Positions 1 through 10,009 of a stretch of DNA of 64,000 bases are shown here, in pieces; within the stretch, counting starts at the first letter, position 1, and every line of letters starts with the position of its first letter. This DNA comes from Steromphala cineraria (lineage: Eukaryota > Mollusca > Gastropoda > Trochida > Trochidae): positions 5,848,001 to 5,912,000 of the forward strand of contig OU744737.1 of assembly GCA_916613615.1 (NCBI GenBank). Direction: 5' to 3'. The notes under the pieces are model-generated. The model did no database searches, had not been told where the DNA came from, and worked only from the letters and a program-made list of their open reading frames with translations. A program made the position numbers and the translations under genes.

Positions 1-1016
1 TTGATAAAGACAAAAATATTTTGTGTGGTAACTTATTATCGAAATCTTAACGTTACTGTATGAAGTTCATTAATTGCTTGTATGGGTCGTCAGCTGTTCT
101 ATATAACAGATAGAAAATTACGCTAAATTATTCATTTCTTGACCGATTTAGGTCAAATTTAAAATGTAGGTTCATCTCAACAAATAAAAACAATAAACGA
201 GTGCAAAATTCAAGGTTTGGGAACTTAACTTCTTATCATAGCGCCCACTCCGAGTTGGGAATTGTCTTATTTGATGTTTTGATGTCTTTTTATGGATTGG
301 GTTACCTCCCTTAGACCAGTGTTGACAAAGGATATTTACATTTTAGACTTCAAATGTCTGTACCTCCAAAATGGTTACAGATTATTCCACCAGCTTGTCC
401 GCGCAAGACTTGCAGCTTCTTAATTCTTGTTTGCACATACACAAATTATACATGTAAATAAAGACAATTCTCTCCACTACACGATGACGAAAACAGACTT
501 AAAATATATCCAATGGTTCGGGACCTATTGAGGCCCACGGTAATTTGATTGAAAACATGATATTAGCGACAGCTGTCGCATCGCTCACCGTTTCTTTACT
601 TTTTCATTCTCATTAACAAATAATACATCCAAATAAAGACAATTCTCTCCTCTACACGATGGTGAAAACAAACTTTCAATATCTCCAATGGTTCGGGAGC
701 AATTGATGCTTACGTTGGGGGCCATCGGTAAATTAGATGGAAATAAATTATATTTGTGACAGATGGCGCATCGTTCACCGTTTCTTTACTTTTTCATGCT
801 CATATACAAATAATATATGCAAATAAAGACAAATCTCTCCTCTAAACAATGGTAAAATCAATTTTGAAATGTCTCTAATGGTTCGGCAGATAGGAATGCT
901 GCACGGTGAGTGCCGTCGGTTAATTTTGGGGGGAAAATAGAAAAACTTTACACTGATAGATTTGATACATTTAAATAACAATGAAATTGTGTACATTCAA
1001 CAATACTTATTTTAGA
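1..1016 (+). repeat. Extra partial copy of the unit 5' module (array edge)
   Basis: This stretch matches 3283-4294 at high identity with only scattered substitutions, in the same orientation. It includes the inverted satellite-like monomers. The match ends abruptly after the shared TTTTAGA near 1016, where the two copies diverge completely. No gene is visible. It is probably the remains of a neighbouring unit broken at the edge of the array. Confidence 0.85.
431..925 (-). repeat. Three diverged satellite monomers, inverted orientation
   Basis: Read on the minus strand, this contains three monomers of about 170 bp. Each carries the landmarks of the direct satellite found at the end of every unit: CGAACCATTRGAGATAT, then GTAGAG.A.AGAATTGTCTTT, then CATGTAT.ATATGT and AAAGAARCGG. 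The direct satellite lies on the plus strand, so these are old, diverged monomers of the same family in the opposite orientation. Confidence 0.7.
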
Positions 1017-1180
1017 AGAAAAAGCTATGTGAAGAAAAGCTCTTCTAATTGTCAATTAAACTCTTTGTTTGGGACTGAGAACAAATCGTGCAAGTGGACT
1101 ACACACTTTGAAAGCCTTTATGGTCAAGATTTATTTTCAAGACCAAAGGCACGGGTAGGTACAAGCAAATGTACCTTCCC

Positions 1181-1471
1181 TTAATTGAAAAGGGCATAAT
1201 GACGGCCACTATCAGGCTCTTGGTCATTAGATAAAGGGAGGCCGTCCTGATTCCTGCCTAAATGCTCGGCAGATTCCACTCGCAAGGGTGTGACGTCCTC
1301 GATTAACTCTTTTTTCCAAAATGCCTGTCGTCCTCTTGAACTTTGAAATATGCATTTCCTCCCGGCCGCATGTTCTACACTTTGTGCTTGTAGACATTTC
1401 ATGCAAACACGCTGTCCAGTCATGTACATTCGATTTTGGTCACTAAATCCGTGCATACGGCCACGGGACAC
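1181..1471 (-). CDS. Hypothetical ORF in the single-copy linker
   Basis: I do not recognise this protein. The frame is open between a stop just upstream and the stop near 1181. It is fairly polar (many R, Q, E) and contains CMKC followed by H seven residues on and C after five more, a loose zinc-knuckle-like arrangement with non-standard spacing. The first in-frame ATG encodes the M of RGRMHGF. It is short, has no visible splice context and lies beside repeats, so it may be a fragment of a mobile-element protein, an exon of an unseen gene, or chance. Confidence 0.15.
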   Translation of the reverse strand: MSRGRMHGFSDQNRMYMTGQRVCMKCLQAQSVEHAAGRKCIFQSSRGRQAFWKKELIEDVTPLRVESAEHLGRNQDGLPLSNDQEPDSGRHYALFN

Positions 1472-1725
1472 CGGAAGACGTCGCTACAACGTTCTCTGAA
1501 CTCAGAACAGCGCTAGCCTCGCTAGACATCGTATTTTCCACCTAAAACAACACACCAAGGAGCTCGAAATGGTCAAAAGCACGCTCTGACCTCAAACAAC
1601 ACATCAAACAGCTCAAAACGCTGAAAAGCACCCCTCCATACAATGAATTCATTCTCGGATGCGAGATTGTTTGTTTTGCCTTCGTGAATCCAAAGTCTTA
1701 GTGCTAAAATTCCATTCAAATCACA

Positions 1726-1807
1726 GCCGACTCGCTGGTCCAGTGGGAAAAGCCTTGGCCTTTGAAACTAAGATGCTAACTTTTAGGGTTCAAGTCCCGC
1801 TCGAGCC
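1726..1807 (+). repeat. tRNA-derived SINE-like element, copy at array edge
   Basis: This is the best-preserved copy. An A box TGGTCCAGTGG at 1736-1746 fits TRGYNNARNNG exactly, and a B box GGTTCAAGTCC at 1787-1797 fits the Pol III consensus. A partial anticodon stem (CTTGG...CTAAG) is visible. The acceptor stem does not pair well, so it is not a functional tRNA gene. The conserved block spans about 1521-1891 and sits here in flanks unlike those in the units, so the block behaves as an interspersed repeat. The direction of transcription would be plus. Confidence 0.6.
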
Positions 1808-2791
1808 AACAAACTTTTGCAGATCTAACTTGTTATTTTTTTGCTTATGTAGAACATATTTTGGTCACATTACAGTTAAATGGCATGAAATATATATTTT
1901 TATGCAAATTGATTTTGGATTCGAATTTGAAATTAATGTCTATCAAAGTACATACACAAACACAGGCCTAAACGTTGAGTATCAAGTGAAATCTGGTCAT
2001 TTTGATAATGTATTAGTTACTTTTTAAATCTCAGAAATACACGTCATGTGAAGGTCAAACACTCTGTGAAGGTCAAACAGGATGTCTTGAAGAGCTAAGT
2101 ACTGCCGCGGCAGTCCTAGTTCAATATGACATTTACGTTTGCAATTGACAGAGTCTTTTTGGCCTTGGTAATACTGAAATCGTGACTTTTAAAATTCGTC
2201 TGAACGAACTATTGACTTCATACATACATGCATTGCACATATTTGTCATACATATCATCACCATACATCGCTGAATCCGTTTGTCGTCGCTTTGCGACTA
2301 TATTTTCATTTATTTTCACAGACATCATTTCCTACATTTTAGCTTTAGTTTTCTGTATGTGGTGCTCTTACGTTTTATTGAGTCATTAACAGCTGTAACT
2401 CAAAAGGATAAGATGAAATTTAGCATAGCAAAACGGTCAAGTTGACAGAATGTCAATAATGATACTTATTGTTAACATAATCATGGAATCATTAAAAACT
2501 TGGCGTGCCGATATTATAAACAACATTCTGATTGTGATGGAAGGGAGACAACTGGTCCAGTTTCAAATATATCACACAATTGCCGTATTATTTGGTTCCA
2601 ACTAGCAAAAGAGTTTAAAGATCAAAACTTAATACTACATGTATTACAAATCATTCCAGACTGGTCTAATTACAGGAACTCTAACCAATTTTCCAGTACC
2701 TGTTTTAGCCCAACCACAAACGAATAATGAATGCTCAACAAAGTAAGTTAAGGACCACCCTAAATTTCATTCTTATGATCAATATGATCCC

Positions 2792-3009
2792 TTAAAGGGA
2801 CAGTCCTATAGGTTTTTTTTTTGTGGAAACAAAATTCAATAGCACTTTCCATTTATGATTATATATTACATGATAATTCCACACTTATTTTCAAATATGA
2901 TAGTGAGGGTAACATTTCCATTGTTCTAGTTTTAACAATTTGCCAAAGAATAGAATGAATCACTGAGTCCTCTTGAATTAAACAAATACTCTGAGGACTG
3001 TCCCTTTAA
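2792..3009. mobile_element. MITE-a, TTAA-flanked, intact (unit 1)
   Basis: Terminal inverted repeats read TTAAAGGGACAGTCCT at the left and AGGACTGTCCCTTTAA at the right, flanked by a TTAA duplication, with an internal segment of about 180 bp and no coding capacity. The ends fit the T2-type MITE consensus TTAAAGGRR with TTAA target sites, a group usually linked to piggyBac-like transposases; that assignment is from family knowledge. Confidence 0.75.
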
Positions 3010-3710
3010 TATAAATATTTTGGGTGTTTCCTTATTTTTGTTTGTTAAATTGTTTAAAATCTATATTTGACACTCTCTTGGGGAGGGTCCGTGTAAGACA
3101 TTAAAAATACTCCTTGCATACGATTTTAGAATCAATGATGATAGTTAAGGAGCCACAAAGACAAACATCGGGTAGGGGTCTAAAAATCTTAATTTTTCAG
3201 TGTTTTCATTAAAGTTTAAAAAGTCGTTACTCCTTTACTATTTAAGTTATCTAAACAAACTATAAATTAATGGATGCGCTTGTTAAAGACAAAAATATTT
3301 TGTGTGGTAACTTATTATCGAAATCTTAACGTTACTGTATGAAGTTCATTAATTGCTTGTATGGGTCGTCAGCTGTTCTATATAACAGATAGAAAATTAC
3401 GCTAAATTATTCATTTCTTGACCGATTTAGGTCAAATTTAAAATGTAGGTTCATCTCAACAAATAAAAACAATAAACGAGTGCAAAATTCAAGGTTTGGG
3501 AACTTAACTTCTTATCATAGGGCCCACTCCGAGTTGGGAATTGTCTTATTTGATGTTTTGATGTCCTTTTATGGATTGGGTTACCTCCCTTAGACCAGTG
3601 TTGACAAAGGATATTTACATTTTAGACTTCAAATGTCTGTACCTCCAAAATGGTTACAGATTATTCCACCAGCTTGTCCGCGCACGACTTGCAGCTTCTT
3701 AATTCTTGTT

Positions 3711-4205
3711 TGCACATACACAAATTATACATGTAAATAAAGACAATTCTCTCCACTACACGATGACGAAAACAGACTTAAAATATATCCAATGGTTCGG
3801 GACCTATTGAGGTCCACGGTAATTTGATTGAAAACATGATATTAGCGACAGCTGTCGCATCGCTCACCGTTTCTTTACTTTTTCATTCTCATTAACAAAT
3901 AATACATCCAAATGAAGACAATTCTCTCCTCTACACGATGGTTAAAACAAACTTTCAATATCTCCAATGGTTCGGGAGCAATTGATGCCTACGTTGGGGG
4001 CCGTCGGTAAATTAGATGGAAATAAATTATATTTGTGACAGATGGCGCATCGTTCACCGTTTCTTTACTTTTTCATGCTCAAAAACAAATAACACATGCA
4101 AATAAAGACAATTCTCTCCTCTAAACAATGGTATAAACAATTTTCAAGTGTATCTAATGGTTCGGAAGATAGGAATGCCGCACGGTGACTGCCGTCGGTT
4201 AATTT
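3711..4205 (-). repeat. Three diverged inverted satellite monomers (unit 1)
   Basis: This has the same layout as the array-edge copy, with about 170 bp per monomer. Each is marked on the plus strand by AAAGACAATTCTCTCC and ATGGTTCGG, the reverse complements of the direct satellite landmarks. Confidence 0.7.
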
Positions 4206-4373
4206 GAGGGAAAAAATATAGAAACTTTACACTGATAGATTTGATCCATTTTAATAACAATAATTTGTGTGCATTCAACAATACTTATTTTAGAACTGAG
4301 ATCAAATTGCAAAACGTCATTGCCTTTGCCTTAAAGTTCTCTTTCCAATGAGCCTGTCAACGTGTTCATAGCT

Positions 4374-4428
4374 TTTATAGTAAGAACGCTACATGAAGAA
4401 CAGTTTTTACTACGCTTCTTACTATAAA
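4374..4428. repeat. 55-bp imperfect hairpin in the 5' module
   Basis: Arms TTTATAGTAAGAA and TTCTTACTATAAA pair perfectly and are separated by about 29 bases. The same hairpin occurs at 14903-14957, 25020-25074, 34951-35005, 45565-45619 and 55970-56024. It is followed within 20 bases by a second small inverted repeat (CCTTATA...TATAAGG). The function is unknown; it could be the end of an old transposon. Confidence 0.6.
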
Positions 4429-5308
4429 TCCCTTATATGGCTTTCCTTATAAGGAAGATTTGTGTATCATTACGCGTGTGAAAGAGCGCCCCTTTCATTG
4501 TTTAAAAGCTATGCGCCTGTGTCATGTTTTCCCCCATTGTACACTGGAATGTCAAGTCAGTGCAGTCACCTTGAGATATAACTGCTTAGTTTTTAGCAAT
4601 ATTGCTTATTAGCCTTTGTTTACTTTCATAGTAAACGAAATTGAGAGGCTCAGTGCATCCCTTTTCTAATTTCCTTCAAACCAATAACCCAATGATTACA
4701 TCTCAGAAAGAATATTTCATTATTTTTCTTGCACATCTTTTCTAAGATCTGAACCGCTCTTTAGTATTTCTATGCTAAGATTCCTCTATTTGAAAATATA
4801 AGGATTATGTTTATGCACTTCTCCCTAAAGGAGTCGTCAATGAGTTCATTCATGGATTGGAGAGACCGTATAGTCTTACATTGCAAAGCAGGATGCATGC
4901 TTTTCTCGCAAAAGACGGGCATTGACGCGCTCCAACACATATTGCTAGGCTTTGCTTCGGTTTGTGGAGTTGAAAATTGATTAAAATTGGTTAAGTTTGA
5001 TAAATTTGGCTCTGATTATTACATTTTTCATGTTTTTTATGCTGCCAATTTGTCACTATGTATTTCTTGGCTCTGTAAATAAGGATGTGGCAGCTAGAAA
5101 TCGTATTTTCGAGCTAAAACAACACACCAAAGAGCTCGAAATGGTCAAAAGCACATTCTGACCTAAAAGAACACATCAAAAAGCTCAAAACGCCCAAAAG
5201 CAACCCCCCTACATGACTCCCTACAATGAATTTATTCTTGCATTCGCGATTTTTTGTTTTGCCTTCATGAATCTAAAGTATTAGTGCTAAAATTCCATTC
5301 AAAGCACA

Positions 5309-5390
5309 GGGAGCTTCGTGGTCTAGTGCTAAAAGCTTTTGGCCCTGAATCCAAAGTGCTAACTTTTAGGGTTCAAAACCCGCTTCAGGC
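5309..5390 (+). repeat. tRNA-derived SINE-like element (unit 1)
   Basis: The A box at 5319-5329 (TGGTCTAGTGC) departs at its last base, while the B box GGTTCAAAACC at 5370-5380 is recognisable. The surrounding conserved block runs from about 5093 to 5484, upstream of the glycosyltransferase gene. Confidence 0.55.
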
Positions 5391-5978
5391 AACAAACTTT
5401 TGCAGATCAAACTAAAAACTTGTTATTTTCTTTTGCTTAGGTAGAACATCTTTTGGTCACATTACAGTTAAATGGCATAAAATACTTACAGCCCTAGTTA
5501 AGTATTGTAACTAATAGGTAGATTAATTGGATGCATAATTTCGAGATTTGAGATTACGTATTTGAGATTAGTTTTCCATAAAATCAAGCATTTTAGAGAT
5601 ATTATGCATAAATGGATATATTTGCAAGTCCAGTGATGAGATATGAACTTCAATCAGCATATTAGATATTTTGTAGCTTATCAAAACCAAATACAATTTT
5701 AAGAAAGATACTCTGTGTCACTTTACGCCAAAATGGGGTCAGTGGTTATTGCTAGATATTTGATAATTTCTTTTACAACTATGCATAAGTGTTACATTGA
5801 TGATGAGATGTTTGAAAATAATACATTTGGCAATGTCATGATTTTCACAATAAAGAAGTTGTTATCCAGAAAGTCTTGGTAAGCTTGTACATAGATAATG
5901 TAGAAATATTAGCCCTTATTGGAAAAAGCTGCTTGGTAGCTTCGGAGGATTTTCAAGTTTGAAACAGTTTCTTTCCAG

Positions 5979-8004
5979 AAAGTTACGACAGCACTGGTGT
6001 GGACTACTGGCACTCCTGTTGACGTCTGCATTGATATACGTCGTCGTCTACCATATTGAAGATGATGTCAGAAACATTTACCTCTCCATGCGTGTCAGTG
6101 CCTCCTACATGTTTGTTCCTGAACCTACAGATTCATCCCCAGTCGACTGTAGCGCACTTTTTAATGGCAAGAAAAGTGAAATCCTAAAAGCTAGCCTTTC
6201 CAAAGAAGATCCATCACTTGGCGGTGTACCGACCCCTGGACAATCATGTGATAATTTCAAAAAGAGGCGGAAATATATTTTGAGTGTGACTCCAGAAGAG
6301 TCTGATTTTCCAATAGCTTTCAGTCTTCTGGTTTATAAAAACAGTCACCAAGTTGAGAGACTGCTACGTGCAGTGTACCGACCCAGCAATATCTATTGTA
6401 TTCATGTTGACCTCAAATCGGCGGCCATCTTGGAGGAGATGAAAAGGCTTGTTGACTGTTTTGACAACGTGTTCCTCTCCTCCCGTCAAATCAACGTACA
6501 CTGGGGAGAGTTCTCTGTGCTGGAGCCCGAGCTTGTGTGCATGGAGGACTTGATGAAATCCAGCACTAGGTGGCGCTACTTCATCAATCTGACAGGTCAG
6601 GAATACCCGCTGAAAACCAACTGGCAGCTGGTGCAGATTCTGAAGGCATACCATGGTGCCAACGATGTCTCCGGAACAGTTGCAAGGTAAAGATGACAAT
6701 CTCTGGTGGAAATTCTTCAAGGTTGTACTCAACAATAACAATAATTGATAATAAGTCAGACTGATATAAAAGCAAAGAATCGCTCTTGATTATCTCCAAT
6801 AGATTTATGACAGTTACAGAAATCTAACATGACAATAAGGAAAAACATGTTTTGGTATAATCAAACTTTTTATTCTATTAAAGCTACATTTCAACATAAA
6901 TCCTAATGTCAGAGTCAAAGTTCTGGTGTAGATTCATCATCATCATCATCATAATTATAATTTCAGATACAGCGAGAATATACGCAGGTTTTGGCGAGCA
7001 GGCTCGGTCCCACACAACCTCACTCCTGTTATCGGCTCCGTCCATGTTGTCGTCAACCGCCATTTTGTCAACTTCTCCGTCAATGACCCGATAGCAAGAG
7101 ACTTCCGGGAATGGCTAAAACACACCGAGATCCCAGATGAGACATACTTTCCCACCCTCAACTTCAACCCCAAGCTTAGGATACCTGGAACTTTTAAAGG
7201 TAAAGAGGGAATGTAGAAAGAAATTTATATCCAGAAAATACTTTTGATTTTATGAATAAATAAGAAGTGCAAAGACCCAGAGCAAAGTCCATGCCTTAAT
7301 TGGCTCTGTAAAGATAATTTTTAGGTTTTTTTAATTTGTGGCATTCTTGCATGTCAAAACACCAATAATAAAGATATTATTCAAAAGTTCTTCCTCAATT
7401 TTTCAAAAGAGGACAATTACATGACAATTATTAGTTTCAAAACAAAAGCAAAACATCTACATGGAAACATCACTCAAAAATTGCCTTTCTGGGTGAGACG
7501 TCAAACTGTCTTATGTGTACCTCAATGAAACTTGATATCTGAATCAATAAACATGCAAAGATGTGCCTTTTGAGGTTTACAACTATTTTGGATACACATG
7601 TATATGTTTAGTGATTTTTTAAATGTTTGAGTTATTTGGGACCAAAGTGATTTTCCAACAGTTGATGTTCTAACATCTTATTCTGAACAGGTGCCCCAAG
7701 AGAAGAACCGTTCCTCGCCCGCTACAAGAACTGGGATCACGGTCTCCTGTTCTTCAAGGACGACTGTCAAGGTCGGTACCATCGAGAGATTTGCATTCTG
7801 GGAGCAGGAGACTTGCCGTCACTTGTTGAACGTAAACATCTTTTTGCAAACAAGCTCGAGGAAGACTTCCAGCCTTCTGCCTACAACTGTCTGGAGCAAT
7901 GGTATGTCAACATGACACTGGCTGAACAACGGGACCAGAGAGATTTCGATACAAGTTTCTACAGTGAGCTAGATTTTGTTTTAAATCAGGTTGGTGCAAG
8001 ATAG
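5979..8004 (+). CDS. Core-2/I-branching beta-1,6-GlcNAc transferase (GT14, GCNT family), copy 1
   Basis: Exons are 5979-6686, 6967-7199 and 7691-8004, with introns of 280 and 491 bp, donors AG|GTAAAG and acceptors TTTCAG and AACAG. The product would transfer GlcNAc from UDP-GlcNAc in beta-1,6 linkage onto O-glycans or LacNAc in the Golgi. It has one N-terminal membrane anchor (GLLALLLTSALIYVVVY), then FKKRRKYI, FPIAFSLLVYKN, YCIHVDLKS, FINLTGQEYPLKTN, a PDE motif in exon 2 at the position of the family's catalytic Glu, and ILGAGDL...KHLFANK in exon 3, whose last Lys matches a UDP-phosphate contact known in C2GnT. There are N-glycosylation sequons (NLT, NFS, NMT). The total of about 417 residues is normal for the family. 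The start is unclear: after the acceptor TTTCTTTCCAG the codons read AAG TTA, not ATG, and the next in-frame ATG (6088) would remove the anchor. A possible AATAAA lies at 9276. Confidence 0.85.
6934..6952 (+). repeat. CAT microsatellite just upstream of the exon 2 acceptor
   Basis: Six CAT triplets occur here in intron 1, about 15 bases before the acceptor. The same site has 11 triplets in units 2 and 3 (near 17471 and 27588) and 7 in units 4 to 6 (near 37519, 48129 and 58534). It lies where the polypyrimidine tract and branch point would be expected. Confidence 0.9.
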
Positions 8005-8482
8005 CAATTATGTCTTGTGGTTTGAAAACATGTGATACAAAAACTTGTTTCTGCAACCGTCTGGAGCAATGGTACGTCAACATGACACTGGCTGAACAAC
8101 GTGGCCAGAGAGATTTCGATACAAGCTTCTACAGTAAGCTAGATTTTGTTTTAAATCAGGTTGGTGAAAGATAGCAATTATGTCTTGTGATTTGAAAACA
8201 TGTGATACAAAAACTTGATTCCACAACTGTCTGGAGCAAAGTTATGTCAACATGACATCAGCCAAACAACGTGGCAAGAGGAATTTGGACATAAGCTTCT
8301 ACGGTAAGCTAGATTTTGTTCACCAGGTTGGTGCAAGATAACAGAAACTTTGTGGGATGTCAAAATGAAAATATTTCACAAGTGTCTGGGACAATTTTAT
8401 GTCACAATGTTATCAGGCAAACTACATGGGCAAAGAGAGTTTGACACACACTACTACAGTAAGCTAGAATTTAATCTAAAGT
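7889..8482 (+). repeat. Exon-3-tail tandem duplication (unit 1)
   Basis: The segment starting at GTCTGGAGCAATGG in the real exon recurs at 8059 and 8229 with an exact 170-bp period, then at 8383 in more diverged form. Each copy would encode the protein's C-terminal stretch from CLEQWYVNMT onward. The copies follow the stop codon, and no AG acceptor directly precedes them, so they most likely lie in 3' UTR or intergenic DNA. Divergence increases with distance from the gene. Confidence 0.85.
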
Positions 8483-8780
8483 AGGGTTAGGAACAAAGAA
8501 GAGGTAGACATGCAAGATTGCAGTGTATCCATAAAGTATCTACCAAATGAGGAAGAAATGAAGAACCTGATGATCATCATTGACAACCTTTAAGATAAGG
8601 CACCCAAATTGACCAATCCTAGTTCTTCAAGATCATGAAGTATTCAGTTTGTCAGTGACGTTATTTACTTTTCTCGTAACACCAAAGCAATGATGATATT
8701 GTAATGCTGAGGAATATATGGATGACAACTTCTTTGTTCATTGTATGCGATGTTTCGACACAGATTCTTGAGGATATTGT

Positions 8781-8794
8781 GTTGCCATGGCAAT
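8781..8794. promoter_or_regulatory. RFX/X-box-like palindrome
   Basis: GTTGCCATGGCAAT is nearly identical to the palindromic RFX consensus GTTGCCATGGCAAC. It is conserved in every unit: 19129-19142, 29246-29259, 39490-39503, 50100-50113 and 60505-60518. It lies downstream of each gene, so if used it would act as an enhancer-type site. Conservation is not strong evidence because the units are young. Confidence 0.3.
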
Positions 8795-9900
8795 GAAATT
8801 GTGCTTCCACCTATTGTGAATAATTGAACTATTTCAATTTCCGCATCGAGTTGAAGCGGATATTTTTAAGCACAAATGATAATTGTTGTTTTTGTAAATT
8901 GCGTGAATTTGGAACTGTTTGAATGATTAAAGATGAGACTTTTCAAGGTGACAGAGTTTGACATCAGTAACTCCACATCCTTCTGCACATTCATTTGGGT
9001 TTTATTGTCTCCAGTACTTACAGATTACTGGCAGGCACGTGAAGGCAGGTTGCAAATCAAACAGCTGCTATTGGTCCACCAGGTAGGAGTATGAGTGGAC
9101 AATTGTTTCAGTTATGTTCAAACCTGTATCTCATTCATTGACGCATTTTTTTGTAAATCCTTATTGTCAGTGTGAAGTTTCATTAAGTGGCAAGTATACT
9201 TTCCAGTCTGTGAAGAAATGATGGTTGCATGTTATATATTTATTTCCGTTTATTTATGTTGTGGTAAATCTTCATAATAAAATATAAATGACAAAAATAT
9301 ATGTTGACTTGTACTTCATGAGAGAAGATTGCCTATATATTTTCAGCCAATAATCATTGAGGAGCCTTACACAAAATATTTTCTTCCATTAATGCCGGCA
9401 CTGCTGCTTTTGTAAGAAGGAAGTTCATTGGCTGGTTGTTTGTAGAGTTGAACAAAGCATTTGACTTGATAGTCTAGGGTATTGGAGGAGCTTGGCGGAT
9501 GTAAATACTGATTATGTAAAGGATATTAACCTCTCCCTAGGGTTTGGTTGAAAATGTAATCATGAGGGTGAGGGGAAACCCGCGGGCCAGAGGTCCAAGA
9601 CTTTCCCCGACCCCGAATATAAGGCAAAGGAAAGGACGACAAATTCAGTCAATATATTGAAAAAAATTAAACTCGGAAAGTATCGCACAAACGCAGCCAT
9701 TTATTGCGAGCTGCCTGCTTAACAGCACGCTCTTCGTGTAGGACATTAAAAATACTCCTTGCATACAATTTTTGAATCAAATATTAATATATATATATCC
9801 TTCATATTGCTTTTTGCAAAGCATAGAGCAACATCCCCCATCTTTTAGCATCTTTTGCTACAAAATTGTTTTCCCACTGTTTATGTTGGTTTATGAGTTA

Positions 9901-10009
9901 GATAAAACATGACCTATTGGCATTATTGAAAAGTCTGCCCTCCTCCCTCGGGAAATACCTTTGGGCATTGGGCATACTTTTAAATAATGCCCGCGGGTCA
10001 TGTTTCATC
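9901..10009. repeat. 109-bp foldback (unit 1)
   Basis: The arms are GATAAAACATGACC...GGCATTATT and the reverse complement of its right end (AATAATGCC...GGTCATGTTTCATC), giving a long imperfect hairpin with a GC-rich loop. No target-site duplication is obvious. It may be a small foldback transposon or a structural element. Confidence 0.65.

Larger units (their letters stand above)
1017..2310. other. Mostly single-copy linker at the left edge of the array
   Basis: Apart from the SINE-like block at about 1521-1891, this sequence is not repeated elsewhere in the window. The minus strand at 1181-1471 holds an open frame of roughly 96 residues (CX2CX7HX5C spacing in its N-terminal part) with no family I recognise. 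The part from 1892 to 2310 shows no recognisable gene. Repeat homology with the other units resumes near 2311. Confidence 0.6.

Noticed and set aside
1726..1807. Functional tRNA gene
   Set aside because: A and B boxes are good, but the acceptor stem does not pair and the anticodon loop is irregular.
2500..2727. 75-codon ORF in the 5' module, also in units 2 to 4
   Set aside because: It has no known domain. The equivalent frame is broken in units 5 and 6, as expected for non-coding DNA.
5959..5961. TTG as the start codon of exon 1
   Set aside because: TTG starts are not normal in animals, and the TTG lies upstream of a strong splice acceptor (TTTCTTTCCAG). The ATG of copies 5 and 6 lies after that acceptor.
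6364..6799. Minus-strand ORFs within exon 1 and intron 1
   Set aside because: They are shadows of the glycosyltransferase coding strand.
8059..8482. Exon-3-tail copies as alternative final exons
   Set aside because: No AG with a pyrimidine tract lies directly before the GTCTGGAGC starts, and the period carries intergenic sequence too. Downstream tandem duplication explains them better.
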